64,000 bases of DNA from Rhynchonema sp. JSB1_4 (Eukaryota; Nematoda; Chromadorea; Monhysterida; Xyalidae), in assembly GCA_030248065.1 (NCBI GenBank), contig JASAMV010002759.1, positions 1 through 64,000 of the forward strand. The letters are read 5' to 3'. Below, one piece after another: positions 48,779 through 60,984 of this stretch. Position numbers and translations under genes: made by a program. Position 1 is the first letter of the stretch; each line of letters begins with the position of its first letter. Below the pieces are notes generated by a model. It ran no database searches and had not been told where the DNA came from. It was given only the letters and a program-made list of their open reading frames with translations.

Positions 48779-51700
48779 TGTGGATGAAATAAGTCCCGTC
48801 TGAATGTTGATTCACGATTTCCAAATATAGTGAAATGAGCATAACTTTGCGGACGCACCTCTCTCAAGGTTCTCGCGAATCTAATGAAAATCTTGTTGCA
48901 GAATACGGAGGTGCCGCATTCTAGAAAAAGCGAAAGAGGGGAAATTGTAATGTTCATATTCCGGATTTTTACGATGCCGAAAACGCAAGAAACATACCTC
49001 AACAAAATCGTTTTTCTCTATGAATGAAAAAGAAGAGCAAAGGCTGAACAGCTGAGTCAACCGCAGGATGTTTGTAATTTGACCTACATTAGACTCGGTG
49101 TGGGCACCCGAGGAATTTCAACGTAACGGAATCCAGTTCGCCGTTCTAGAAATGAAATCTGAGCAAAAAAGACTTGCTACGTACGTATATAAATTGTAAC
49201 TACAGACCTTCGCAATGAAACAGACGCACAACTTCGTTACAACTTTTCACACGTGTTTCTTTTGAAAAGCTTGGGGTTTTCAAGTCAGGTCATTTCTTCT
49301 TCAATAAACGGAAAGGAAATGACGCATTTAATGGCCAATTGAGCGCAACTGATTTTCCGGTTCAAAATGACTGCGCACAAAAATTAACGCACAAGCCAAA
49401 AACTAAAGTGAGTGCCACAGAAGTCAGGTCAGAGACCAAGGTGAGAGGTGACGTAACACGTAATCAACGTTTTGTCGAAAAACGGCCATTAATCATTGGC
49501 CGGAAGATAAATGGCTGCCAGATAGACCGCTATTCGTCAGATGCTTTTTCGTTGCCACAAACTTTCCTTTGAGAAAACGATGATTTGTTTGGTCGGGCGA
49601 ATATTCTCGACATAATCTCCAATCCAATGTACTCAGTTTGCCTCTGGGCAGGGTCAGTCACCTAGTAACCAAACCAACAAAGCACTGTCGTAGAACGACG
49701 ATAAAACTATAATACGTGAAAACGATGTTGATTTGCGCATACACAGGAGCGTCGGGCAATTAATCATACCGCGCAAACGCTGGCTTCCTCACTTAGAATG
49801 ACCCGTTTTGTGATTTAACAGAATGTACGTATGCCTCACAATTATAACAACTGCTTTACCTTACATACCTTGTTGAAAAATGGACCAGATTTGATTGTAC
49901 ATCTTCCACGACATTTCAAGTCAGGGGGTCAGAACCGCTACGATATTTCACCAAACGATGTTTTCGTTCAAAAAACTCTACGCATAAAGTTAAGTGACCC
50001 ATCCTTGGGGTCATGGAGTCGGGGAGATCAGATTGCTAAACAAACCTGCACTCAAGCTTTCGGTTAAAGAGCTGGTAATAAAACTTACCGACTGCGAAAC
50101 GGTTTCAAAACGACTTAAAGTCACAACAGCTCCTTGACATTTTTTCTCACTGACCGCACGTTATAAAAAAGTCTGAAAAATTCTCCGCGCACAGCGGCTT
50201 GGTTTTGCTAGCCTGCTTGCAGTCTTCGCTTTGAATTTCGCAAACCGTGCACGCCACAAATGTTCAGATTCAGAGATATTGTACTTCAGCTGTCATTGTC
50301 CAAACAGCATGTTCTGCTTTTAAGCGTGAATAATTTCAAGACTTTCAAGGCCACCCAAAAGCAGCAAAAAGTCGAAGGGCTCACCAAAATAGCGATTTGG
50401 CCCACATAACTTTTGCGCAACTGGACAACTTCTTATTTTCATTGTCCGTGTAGAAATATGTACGAGTAATCTTCTCTTACGAGTAAATCTTCTCTGAGTG
50501 AGTGAGCAATTCAAGCGAGAAGGCCGCAGACCTGAATTCGAAAGTGCGCCCATTAGTGGAATGGCTGCTGCGGTGCCGTTTTTACAGTTTTCACGTTCGT
50601 TCACCGTAAACCGGACAGTCAAAAGTCGAACACTGCCATTGTATTCGATGCATATGTATAGTCCAGCCACGTGCTCATGAGACGATTATTTTTAAAGCTT
50701 GCTTGGCCGGATTCAAAAATGCGCCGATTAAACGGGTTTTCGCAAACAAAAGAAAAGAGGCCGAGAGAAAACACCCCACCCACTCCACCAACCCCACCCA
50801 CAATTGAACAAAATCCGATTTAAAAAAAATTTTTCTTTTTCTCAAACAGAGAGATCAACCCCACACCGATACGCACCTATTGTATCGCTCGCTTCAGCTA
50901 TTTTTTGAGAAAGAGAGTTCTCCACGCTAAGCCCGCTTTTAAACATCTTCTGAAAACTGAACTGCAGTCCGGAAAGCTTTAATTCAAGAGGTGGTTGAGC
51001 AGAAAATCAAAGGAACATTGTCGTGTGTGCGTAAGCAGTTGTTGACGCTGCAGCCGACAAGTGAGTGAATGTCGCACATGCCACCACGCCGCAACAGATG
51101 CAACAAAATGTGTGTACGTGTGATTCTGCACGTCGTGTGTCAGTTGCTGAGTGACAAGTGTTGTGGTGGGCGGGGTGAACAATAAGGGAACACCTTCTGC
51201 GGGTCGAATCAGGGCTTCGATTCCTGGTTTGGAAGACCGACTTATCACAGAGTCAACCTTTTTCTTATCCATTTCAATGGGCGGTGATTAACCACGGCGG
51301 AACCAAACCACAGGTGTTATTTGGTCCGTGTTCGGACTTTGGTGTTACTAAAAAGGGCCCCTTTGCACCTCAGCAAGTTCTTTGTCCGAGTTTCCACTTA
51401 GTGAATAACAGGAACCCGAACATTCAGTCCCAAGCTCCTTACTTATCCCGTCATACTCTATCTGAGGTTGAACCCAAAAAAGGACAAGCCAATGCTTCTT
51501 GCTGTAACAACTTGTCATCCTGGTTGGCAGCCTATTAGCACATTGTGGCAGTGGACCGTTTGTTACATCACTGTTTTTGGCGGGGACACAACCTACAATT
51601 TTTACGTGACGTAACTCATTGTTGTCAGGCTCACAAAAACCGAAACGACGCAACATAAATTGAATGGTTTGCACCGACTTTGCAACCGAGCAACCAAAGT

Positions 51701-52626
51701 GCAAATTGCCGCTCATCAAACAGCGTGCCGGTGGTCTTTATTGCTCTCCACTTTATGACCTCGAAGGGTGTTTGGGTGCCGTCAAGAAAGGAGATGAGGT
51801 CCCGCGAACAAGTTAGATGTATGGTAATAAAAGGATGTTTGTGTTACTGTATTACGGTATGTACCCATGGATGTGTATGTAACAATCCCAACTGCCCCCC
51901 CCCAGCCCAACCATTTTGCACCGCCATGGCCCAATGGATATCTGTGTAGGTCGGCGCACGCGAAATAAAATTGGGCCGCAGATGTAAAGTTCTGAAGCAA
52001 ATGGTTGAAGTTTTTCGCAACGTGGCACGTATTGTAGGCGTTCTAAGCTCAGAGTTGGTGCGTGGATGCCCTGAACTGACACCAAACTACACATATACGA
52101 CATCGATGAAACAATGTTTGCAGACCAACAACAAGAATTATCTTCTCTTCACAATACACCATGTCACAACAAAACAGACAGGTGACAAACAAAATCAGCA
52201 ACCGAATGCGCATACTGTCTCGCATGCATGCGGTATTGGTCGCACAATGACTTTATAAGAATTGGTCAAATTTTTTTCTTGAATCGCAAAGAGGGAAAGT
52301 GACGGGGCACGATGTGACGTTGCGTTGCGCGATCGCACACAAAACCATGCAGTCACCAAACTGTTTAGACCCGCAGCAGAAAATGTTTTGTGAGAATCAC
52401 AAATAGCGCAGTGGCTAAGAGTGACTGAACGTGAAAACCAGGATTCATTTGATGAATTCTTATATGGTCATTGTGCGACCAATATACTGAATTATGTACA
52501 TGTTGCCGTGCCGGCTGGATCATGTTTCACAGCTGGTGTTTAGGTTTATGGCGGCGTGTTTTGAGCGTCGCATATTGTCATTTGCGGACCAAAATTGACA
52601 TGGTGTCCAAAATAACAATTATGACA
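48779..52626. other. Long intergenic stretch; possible 5' exons of the SMYD4-like gene
   Basis: The N-terminal exons of the SMYD4-like gene should lie in the first part, but none could be joined in phase. 50655-50760 is a copy of the dispersed repeat at 9646. A 123-codon minus-strand frame (51719-51348) and a frame starting MDKKKVDS at 51272 have no recognisable motif and are within chance length. Confidence 0.45.
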
Positions 52627-52947
52627 TCAATTGCACAACATAATCCAAATGAGCACAATCACAGGTATTGCATACGCGATGACAAACACGGTGACACTGA
52701 TCACGTGACCATCCACATTGGCAGCGTTGCAAATACATTGATAACGACCGGTGGCGCCGCATTCTGACAGTGAAATGTAGTAACACATTGCCTCACAACA
52801 ATCGAAGAACACGGCACAACTCCATGTCTGCGACGGGCGTTTGTACACACATTGCACGGCACGGCCGGTAGCGTTGTAGTCAGACTTAGACGGGGACGCC
52901 AGAGTCACCAGGATTAACAACAGTGCGGATGGGTGGCCAAGGGACAT
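52627..52947 (-). CDS. CSalpha-beta-like peptide with C-terminal membrane anchor, 106 aa
   Basis: A single uninterrupted frame from ATG at 52947 to TGA at 52627. The N-terminus is a good signal peptide (MSLGHPSALLLILVTLASPS) followed by one N-glycosylation-type site (NAT). The middle has eight cysteines, including C-x3-C, x8, C-x7-C-x-C, the half-cystine frame of a CSalpha-beta domain, plus an additional N-terminal pair. A hydrophobic helix of about 20 residues (VISVTVFVIAYAIPVIVLIW) ends the protein with almost no cytosolic tail. This predicts a small ectodomain held at the outer membrane surface, or a GPI-type signal. I recognise no orthologue. It differs from the 27510-28804 gene in lacking introns and in having the anchor, so any common origin is only inferred from spacing. 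Confidence 0.6.
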   Translation of the reverse strand: MSLGHPSALLLILVTLASPSKSDYNATGRAVQCVYKRPSQTWSCAVFFDCCEAMCYYISLSECGATGRYQCICNAANVDGHVISVTVFVIAYAIPVIVLIWIMLCN

Positions 52948-54414
52948 TTTGCTGGTGGCACATTTGGAATAATGGTTAATACTAGACACGTTTGTAATTT
53001 ACTTTTATCGTCATTTTCGGACATTTGTCACGCCATGCCTATTATCACAGAGTCACTCGAATATATAAATTTTCACATCATAACCAGGTCGACAATATGA
53101 TACTGTACGAAACTGACCGTAGATGTCAGTCAATAAAGCGTTACATAGTACTTATCACAAGTGCAGATACAGTATAAAATACCTATGGCTAACAGAACGT
53201 GAGCATAAGTCATGTCGTAATGATTCATAAATCACCCGTGTATACAAAGGTGTTTCACAGCGGTGCCAAGGTTTTTACCGGAGAATTGAGGGCATGCATT
53301 TTTGGAACTGCTTCATAAGATATATCCGTCCTGTAGTACTATCTGTACTGCGTAGCGGAGCCAGAATGTGAACATCACAATAAAAGTTTGGTCGGGTAAG
53401 AGATCAGTTCCGCATGAGTCATTTGGATAATGTTGACTATAAATAAATTCAAAGTGCCCACGTTGCGCAATGCGAGAGCATCATAAGGGGACCACCGATT
53501 GTCTGAAAGAATTTGACGTGCATTTTGACTTTTGTTGCATAACAATACACTCCTTTTTGTGAACGAGATTGTATCCCACCATATGGCATGGCTTCACCCA
53601 AGCGCGATGCCAACCACGCAAAATTCGACAAAAAGCGCAATTTTCCCGCAAATTCCTGGCATTATGTTATATTATTGTGCGTGTCTGTCATCAAAAAACC
53701 GACGCCACGCCACAAAAACAGCCTCTGATCTGTATTTCTGTGCGTTCCAGTGCACATGTAATTTTTGTAAATAATGTTGTCCGCAAATGCGAGCGCGCAT
53801 GACTTTTTGGTTGGCGCTCATGTTTGTTTTTGTTTGCGGCTTGAACATACCAATTTTCGCATCTGCGTCGAGGTCAGAGTCAATGCAAACAAAAATTGGC
53901 AGAAATGACGCAAAAAAGCGCAATTGGGAAGCACCTGCAGAATGTGCGCAGCACGATACAGTAACCCACCATGCCGCAGAGTACTCTAGCAGATTCAGAA
54001 ATATTGTTGGCGCCGCAGGTTTTGAAAGAAGATACATATCTTCTTACCGTCAATTACCAGGATTTACTCCGTTTGGTTCTGGTGATGTGGCATTTCCGGT
54101 CCAACTGGCTGTCAGAGCTTGACGGATCAGATGACGAAGTCGCATTCGATCGGTTGTCAGTTGCAGAAACGTTGGATTTTGCGGTTGCCGACACTGAAAC
54201 ACGAATATGCACAGTATGTCGCAACAAAAAATGCCGACTGTAATTGTTTGTGCAGAGTTGAATCCTCGGGCTCGAACACACGCCCCTTGCAGACAGCGGT
54301 GCTCCTGGTCATCATCAGTGCGAATGCACGATTTTGGACTCCAAAAACAATTATTGTGTCCGAGCTGATTCTTTCACACCAGATCAGGTAGGTATGTACA
54401 AGAATAACGAAACG
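52948..54414. other. Intergenic; weak coding candidates only
   Basis: A plus-strand frame at 53787-54122 starts with a plausible signal peptide (MTFWLALMFVFVCGLNIP). An overlapping frame, 53971-54243, reads WHFRSNWLSELDGSDDE. They could be spliced exons of one gene, but I found no convincing junction or similarity. Confidence 0.3.
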
Positions 54415-54735
54415 TCACAAACCCCGATGATCCGAGAAGTCCAACTTCCGTCTGCATTTTGGCTCGACGTCCGTGTGCAGTGACGTGGTCGTTGTCTGTG
54501 TGATCGGTCGTTTGTGCACTGGTCGCGTGTAGAATTCGGGTACCGAGTTGGCCGAAACCTGACTCCACTCAAAGTCACTGCTGGTCGATGGCAGCAGGGG
54601 TCGTTCGTTGTTGAAATCAAATCCCCAATTCGTGGCCGTGGTTGGACTGTCGACCTTTGACGTTGTTGGTTCAGTCATCATTGAATGGGTTGGAGTCCGC
54701 TCGGAATTATTATTATGACTTGGTGTTGAAATTTT
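54415..54735 (-). CDS. CIP/KIP-type cyclin-dependent kinase inhibitor, 3' exon
   Basis: The exon opens after TTTCAG at 54735 and ends with TGA at 54415. It encodes 106 residues. The core NWGFDFNNERPL...FEWSQVSANSVPEFYTRP matches the CDK-binding half of the p27/p21/Dacapo/CKI-1 inhibitory domain, where the order WxFDF, then EW or EY, then xPEFY is diagnostic. WGFDF is the form I associate with nematode CKI-1. These proteins bind cyclin-CDK complexes in the nucleus and arrest the cell cycle. The usual upstream cyclin-binding LFG segment and connecting helix are not in this exon. Instead a Cy-like RRKLDF motif stands near the C-terminus. The first exon or exons, with the start codon, were not found in the upstream 2 kb. 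Confidence 0.78.
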   Translation of the reverse strand, partial: KISTPSHNNNSERTPTHSMMTEPTTSKVDSPTTATNWGFDFNNERPLLPSTSSDFEWSQVSANSVPEFYTRPVHKRPITQTTTTSLHTDVEPKCRRKLDFSDHRGL

Positions 54736-56518
54736 CTGAAAAAGATTTCCATATCAAATACACACCATAGTGTACAAATACCGTACATTACATTATACGG
54801 TATATGGCTCACGTGACTTTGCAGCTACCAAAAAACAAAGATAGCCCACTCATGGTACAAGAGTGGTGTTTCGAGCTTATCAAGCTGGTATAGTCAGCCC
54901 AGTCTGAGAGAGTATTATAAACATGTCGCAACGTGTAAGTTCAAATTTTCGCGCTGTTCGCTGACACGATTTCCATCATCGGTGCTATGGAGCGATGTCA
55001 AACCGTTGTATTATACGTACGTGATCGGTCCTGTCCGGTCGCCTGGTGCGCAAGACCAATTCACAAAAAATAAACAAACGTCCTGTAATATTGGTGAAAA
55101 ATGACCAGTACTGACACGATCCACACCAACGTAGGCGGCTAGCTGACTATCATGTTTCACGATTGAGATGATGGTTATTCTCTCGCCTATTGTTATGCAA
55201 TTTAGTCCAGCCGGACTGGGCCGGCGAAACCAAGTTTGATATGACCCAAGGTTGCATATAAAATACAGCACGACAGTCTTATCAGTGAAATTTTGTGGCT
55301 TCGTAATACCCAAGCCCATGGTCATAGTAACCACAAGTGTAGTGCCAGCGTAGCAGATATTCAATTGATAAGTGCAAATTTCAAATATTAGTATCACATG
55401 TATACATAAGCTGCTCAGAGAGTTGTGCAGCGAAGATTTATTGGGTAAAAACCAGGAGTAAAAACCCCGACAGATGTTTCAAGAAAACCCAGAGCTGAGA
55501 GCTGAGAGTGTTATTATAGAATAGAAAGTACGATACGCGCATGATACCAATATTTCGGGATATTAAGAGTACGCTTTTAACCACAACAGCAGCGTAACAA
55601 TCGCTAAAAATAAAACAATGGTGAGCCAACTTTGCTGCTGCAACGATTACAATGCAACATAATGCACACGGGAAGGTTTCGCTTGTGGGCGGAGTTATGG
55701 GGGACGGGCGTGTGAAACCGTTTGCCATGCGTCTGACAATTACAATTGCCGTTCAACTTTTAAAACTTTTGCCTTCCAGTCTGCAATTACATATCTGTTT
55801 GATCCCAAACTTTCCCACCTTTTGGGCCAACACGCACGTTACCGGTACTTTGGTTATGAAAAATCAGGACTGGAGCAATTCGCGAATCTCATGTTTATTG
55901 AATGCAAGTCACACAACAAACTTTCCAACACATCAACAATGCTATAATAAAAATCTCTAATAGTCGCTAAAATTAAGCAACACTCTGGCACATGATGTAT
56001 AGTACATGAACACCTGGCATGGACCATCGGTGCATCGGTTGAACTTTGAAAACCGATTATATCCCGTGTTGATCCGTCCGAGAATGCACAAAAAGAACAA
56101 GAGTAACCATTAGTAGGTCCCATGCACCGTTGGTGTACCCTCTGAACACCAGCTCTCCACATCTTTGACCCGTCGAACAGCACACGCGCACAGTGTGCAC
56201 ATACACGGTGGAGAAGTCAAGTTGCAAAGTTGCTTCGAAAATACTTTATGCAACCAAACCAACCCGGTTGTTAGCAACAGCCATTCGTGGAAAAAATATA
56301 GCCACGTGCCGTGCTGGTGGTGGCCATCTGTTGCGTCGGGTCAGTGGTTGTTATTGTTGAGGCTGTTGTTTGTGTTCAGGCACCACCCCGTGATGGCAGA
56401 CCTGCTGGAGTATAACAGTTTAGAGACATCGTATCGGAGCGCATCAGAGGGTAACGCGACACCAAAACAAATCTCACAATAAAATGCATGATAAAAGAAA
56501 ATGCATAGAATCATTTTT

Positions 56519-57000
56519 TCAAAAAAAATACTTTCGTCCAGCGCTGAATGATGACCAACATTGGTACAGCACTTCGATGTGGGTGTCTGCCCGACCGAAC
56601 GACATGTCGGTGCACCAATCCCATGTGAAACCTTGGCCGGGCTCAAGATCGAGTTTTTTAAACTCAGTGGTTCCATTTGAGTATCTCAAGTTCAAAATCG
56701 CAAATTCCTGCATAAAAGCAATCGAGAGCAACCGTAAATAATTGTTAACAAATGAAAGAAAGACATTCATACATATGTATGTAATCGCTCACTGTTGTTC
56801 GCACTGTGCACGCGTGTCTTTCGTTCACACCATGGCACTGATGTTTCATAGAAGGAGAACCCAAAGCACCAATCAATGATTCTATATTTTCGACATCGCT
56901 GTATATGAAGAAGACTTGATCGATGCTGTCTGCGCAAGAGCGGCTGAGATATACGAAGCCCATCAAGGCGTCGTTTGGGCAGCAACGAAGCAGTGAAGCA
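56519..57000 (-). CDS. Two candidate exons of an unidentified gene
   Basis: After a good acceptor (TTTGCATTTCAG) at 57000, a frame reads CCPNDALMGFVYLSRSCADS and SIDQVFFIYSDVENIESL. After TTTTATGCAG at 56707 a second reads EFAILNLRYSNGTTEFKKLD then GQGFTWDWCTDMSFGRADTH. Both have protein-like composition and splice borders, but the donor joining them is ambiguous and I do not recognise the family. No function is proposed. Confidence 0.35.
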
Positions 57001-57069
57001 CTGAAATGCAAAGATCCAAAACATCTCTGTACAACAGGAAGCGTGAGTAACGTTTAAACAATTATCCTT

Positions 57070-57264
57070 ATGACAGTTATGAATTATGTCGTCGACGGTA
57101 GTGAGCTATACTGGAACATCGACGTTTTAAAGAAGCCCCGCTACCCCTGCAACACGAATCAGCCCATTCGCGAATACAACATGGAGCCAACGCGCACGAC
57201 GTTTAGTACATGGACCAAAGACCAATATCAATCTTTGATGAACCCGCGGGAAGAAGATGCGTGA
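57070..57264 (+). CDS. Candidate 3' exon, unidentified, 64 codons
   Basis: The frame encodes NYVVDGSELYWNIDVLKKPR and ends WTKDQYQSLMNPREEDA. Its composition looks like a real, charged C-terminus. There is no recognised family and no upstream exon was assigned; chance is possible at this length. Confidence 0.25.
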   Translation: MTVMNYVVDGSELYWNIDVLKKPRYPCNTNQPIREYNMEPTRTTFSTWTKDQYQSLMNPREEDA

Positions 57265-58394
57265 ACTGCTGCAGAAATTACGCAATCTGATAGCTTCTGA
57301 CCTGCTAAAATTTCTAAGTATGGCTCTTTAAAAATGGCGCAATCCCGAAGATCAGTGCCAGACCAATTCAAAAACTAAATCTGATATTGTACCCTGACCT
57401 GACCATCACCTCATGGTGTGCTCATACCATCATAAATATCAATACGGGTATAAATTTACTCGACTGACATCTCAGCTGAAATATACCATTGATTGAAAAT
57501 ACAAATAGGTAAATAAACTATAAATTGAACAATAGAATCCACAATGATAAAGTCGCATTACCACACATATTTGGTTGTTCGGAACATTTCATATTTATTT
57601 TTATTGGAAAAAGACGTTGTGATTGTGGTAAACCAGGTCGGGCCGGGTAACCTCGGCCCTACCCGGCCCGACGGACCAAAACTCCGGCCCGGTCCGATTT
57701 GAAAGTCCAAAATTGTGGCCCGACCGGCCCGAGCCTGAGGTCGGCCCAGCCCGATTTTTTTCGGGTCAAAGGAAAAAATGTTCCAGAAAAGCCAAAATTC
57801 CGGGAATCATGTTTACGTTTTTGTGATTCGGTTTCTGTGAACCGGGTCCATTTTGGTTCCACAAAAAATTTGCAGATACTCTGCGCGCCGGGTCATGCAG
57901 GCAAGTCCGGCTCTGCCGCCCGCCCGGCCCGAACCTCCAAATCTCGGGCGCAGCCCGAGCCAAAAGTCCAAAATCCCGTCCCGGCCCGATCATAATCTCT
58001 GCTGTCAACAATGGTGTGGCAGGTTGGTGGTCCCCCCGAGGTACAGTAGGTAGGTAGGTTGACGCTCCATCCTGGTACAGTAGGTAGGTCGCCGCCCGGC
58101 GGCTGGTACAGTAAGTTGCGATTTTTGGCTCAAAATGGTATAAAATCGGTATTTTTCACTCCAAATAGGCGAAAAATCGCGCGCTACGCACGAAATTAGC
58201 GTTTTACAGTACATTTTCATCAATATTTAGACCTAACAAATTTTGTTCCCACCTAGCTCGGCCGGTACAGTAGGTAGGTTCCCGCCTGGGTAGCTACACC
58301 ACTGGTTCGTGTTACCCGCTGGTTGGTTGTCAACCATGTCATAATCCTCCTCCGCACGCCAATGAGTAAGAATTTCACGTGAGCGGCGTGTGAG

Positions 58395-58889
58395 CAGAGG
58401 TGGGAATCGGGCCGCGGCCCGGCCCGGCCCGACGAGGTTCGGGGGTCGGCCCGGCCCGGCCCGGCCCGACAGTTCGGGCCGGGAAGTCCGGCCCGGCCCG
58501 GCCCGACTTGGAAAAAAGTCGGCCCGGCCCGGCCCGGCCCGATTTTTTCGGGCCGACTTTTTCTGATAACATTTTGAAGCAATTTTTTGGTGCAAAAATT
58601 ACTGTTTTTTTTGGTTTAAAAATACCTGATAATCATGGAAGTCGGTACTAATTTGCAGAATCGCGAGAAATTTTGGCAAATTTAGCCTAAAAAATTACGA
58701 TTTTTTATTGAAATTCGATGATGTCGGGCCTTTTCGGGCCGGCCACCCCGGCCCGGCCCGGCCCGACATTCCGAAAAGTCGGCCCGGCGGCCCGGCCCCG
58801 CCCGACCGGGGGGGCCGGCAACCGCGGCCCCGCCCCCCGCGCCCCCCGTGGGGCCGGGCCGGGCCGGGCCGGCCCGATTCCCACCTCTG
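58395..58889. mobile_element. hAT-type MITE, family D, copy 1
   Basis: Ends CAGAGGTGGGAATCGGGCC and GGCCCGATTCCCACCTCTG are perfect inverses. The exact 8-bp duplication CGTGTGAG lies at 58387-58394 and 58890-58897. (GGCCGGGCC)n-type arrays flank an AT-rich core that contains TACCTGATAATCATGGAAGT. Confidence 0.9.
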
Positions 58890-59229
58890 CGTGTGAGCGA
58901 CAGAGGTCCCGTGTCCCGTCCCGCCTGGCCCGGCCGCAAAAACCTGAATTGAAGGGGGCAGTGTACCGTAAAACCTAAAATACAAGGGGGCTGTATTTTT
59001 TGGGGGCTCTATTTTTGGGGGGGGGCTGTATTTTTTCGCTGCCCAAAATCTCAAAAAATGTGCCAAAAAATACCCTTAAAATGGAGTTCTGTAAGGGTGT
59101 TACTGGTCATTATTGAGTGTTTTTAGGTGCAGATCTTCCATAAAAGGTTTTACATCATCATATACTCAACCACAAACGTTTTACACAAGGTGTCTTATGC
59201 AAGAACTTGACTTTACGACCCCCAAGCAG

Positions 59230-60163
59230 CAGTGTAGTTCCTGGTCCGGCGCGGCGGTTAGTGTACCTTACCTACCCCTTTTTTCCGTGCGGCGGTTAGT
59301 GTCAGAGGTGGGAATCGGGCCGGGCCGAGGTTTCCGGCCCGAACGGTCGGGCCGGGCCGACTTTTCGGAATGTCGGGCCGGGCCGGGGTGGCCGGCCCGA
59401 AAAGGCCCGACATCATCGAATTTCAATAAAAAATCGTGATTTTTTAGGCTAAATTTGCCAAAATTTCTCGCGATTCTGCAAATTAGTACCGACTTCCATG
59501 ATTATCAGGTATTTTAAACCAAAAAACAGTAATTTTTGCACCAAAAAATTGCTTCAAAATATCATCAGAAAAAGTCGGGCCGAAAAAATCGGGCCGGGCC
59601 GGGCCGACTTTTTTCAAAGTCGGGCCGGGCCGGGCCGGGCCGCACCCCCCGCCCCAACCCGGCCCGGCCCGGCCGCCCCCCCCCCGGACCCGCCGGGCCG
59701 GGCCGGGCCGACCCCCGGACCTCGTCGGGCCGGGCCGGGCCGACCCCCGGCCCGGACCTCGTCGGGCCGGGCCGGGCCGACCCCCGGACCTCGTCGGGCC
59801 GGGCCGGGCCGACCCCCGGACCTCGTCGGGCCGGGCCGGGCCGAGGTAACCCGGCCCGATTCCCACCTCTGGTTGGTGTACCTCCCTGGGGGGGAAGGGG
59901 GGGGGAAGACCCAAATTCAGGAAAAGTCACTTTTTGAGGTAGAAAATTTGACCGATTTTTGGCCCTTTTTGGAAAAAAATTCTCCATACAATGGGTATTT
60001 TGGCGACTTTTGACAACATTACCAAAACCGTCGAAATGCCGATTTTAGGCAAAAATTGAGGCGGTTAGTGTACCTGGCGCGGCGGTTAGTGTACTAGTGT
60101 ACCTTGGTCGCGGCGGTTAGTGTACCTTAGGGGGGGGACCCCCTCCCCCCAGGAACTACACTG
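59230..60163. mobile_element. hAT-type MITE, family C, copy 1, hosting D copy 2
   Basis: Ends are CAGTGTAGTTCCTGG and CCAGGAACTACACTG. The unit GCGGCGGTTAGTGTACC is repeated near both ends. Element D copy 2 occupies 59303-59871. Confidence 0.82.
59303..59871. mobile_element. hAT-type MITE, family D, copy 2, nested in C
   Basis: Same ends as copy 1, with an inverted orientation of the AT-rich core. Flanks GTTAGTGT and GTTGGTGT match at 7 of 8 bases. The right sub-terminal half is a long array of [24 protein letters not shown] units. Confidence 0.85.
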
Positions 60164-60168
60164 CCAAG

Positions 60169-60595
60169 CAGTGCTGTGGCTGGGGTGGGGGGGGGTCCCC
60201 CCCCAATGGTACCCTACCCGCCCCGGCCTGGTACGCTACCCCCCTACCCGCCCCGCTCTGGTACCCTACCCCCCTACCCGACCCGCCCTGGTACCCTACC
60301 CGCCCCGATTTTTACCCCCAAAATGCGATTTTTCGGTCAAAAATGCCCAAATTTCGACCGAAAACCCTAAAAAGTGCAAAAAATTTCGCGCTGCGCGCGA
60401 TATATCTACTTTTTAGTACATAAAAACAGGCCCGCGAAAAAACTTGTGTTGTACCCTACCCGCCCTGAAAAATCTTCCACCCCCCGCCCCCCCAAACCGG
60501 ATTCCCCCAAGATCCCAGGTACACTACCCCCCTACCCGCCCCGGATTTTTCCACCTATGTACCCTACCCGCCCCGCAAAAGTAGCCACAGCACTG
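60169..60595. mobile_element. hAT-type MITE, family A, copy 3
   Basis: Ends CAGTGCTGTGGCT and AGCCACAGCACTG. The exact duplication CTGCCAAG lies at 60161-60168 and 60596-60603. The left copy overlaps the last bases of the C element ending at 60163, so A inserted at the edge of C. The hairpin is at about 60387-60400. Confidence 0.9.
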
Positions 60596-60984
60596 CTGCC
60601 AAGCAGGGTAGTACTTGGGGGGGGGGGTTGGGGGGTCCCCCCCAAATTCATCTATCTATCGTCAACACTTTTTGATTTCATCTATCTATCGTCAACACTT
60701 TTGGGCTAATCTATCTATCGTCAACAAATTTTGGGAACAATCTATCTATCGTCAACACATTTCGAACCCAAAATTGACATTTTTGACTCAAAATGGCTCA
60801 AAATCGGTATTTTTCACCACAAATAGGCAAAAAATCGCGCGCTACGCGCGGATTTAGTACATCTAAGTACATTTTCATTAATATTTACACATTATTACCT
60901 CTTAGTACACTATACTATACCTTGATTTTTGGCGACCCCCCACCATCTATCTATCGTCAACAAGTTTGGGTCGACCCCCCCCCC

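Larger units (their letters stand above)
54736..57650. other. Unresolved region with several candidate exons
   Basis: Apart from the two candidates listed separately, a minus-strand frame at 55397-55011 (ending DRTGPITYV) could be an exon. No motif identifies it. The missing first exon of the CDK inhibitor may be here. Confidence 0.35.

Noticed and set aside
51348..51719. A 123-codon minus-strand frame
   Set aside because: The length is within chance for 64 kb in six frames, and no motif or splice context supports it.
59498..60013. A 171-codon frame rich in Pro, Gly and Arg
   Set aside because: It is translation of GGCCGGGCC arrays in element D and crosses element boundaries.
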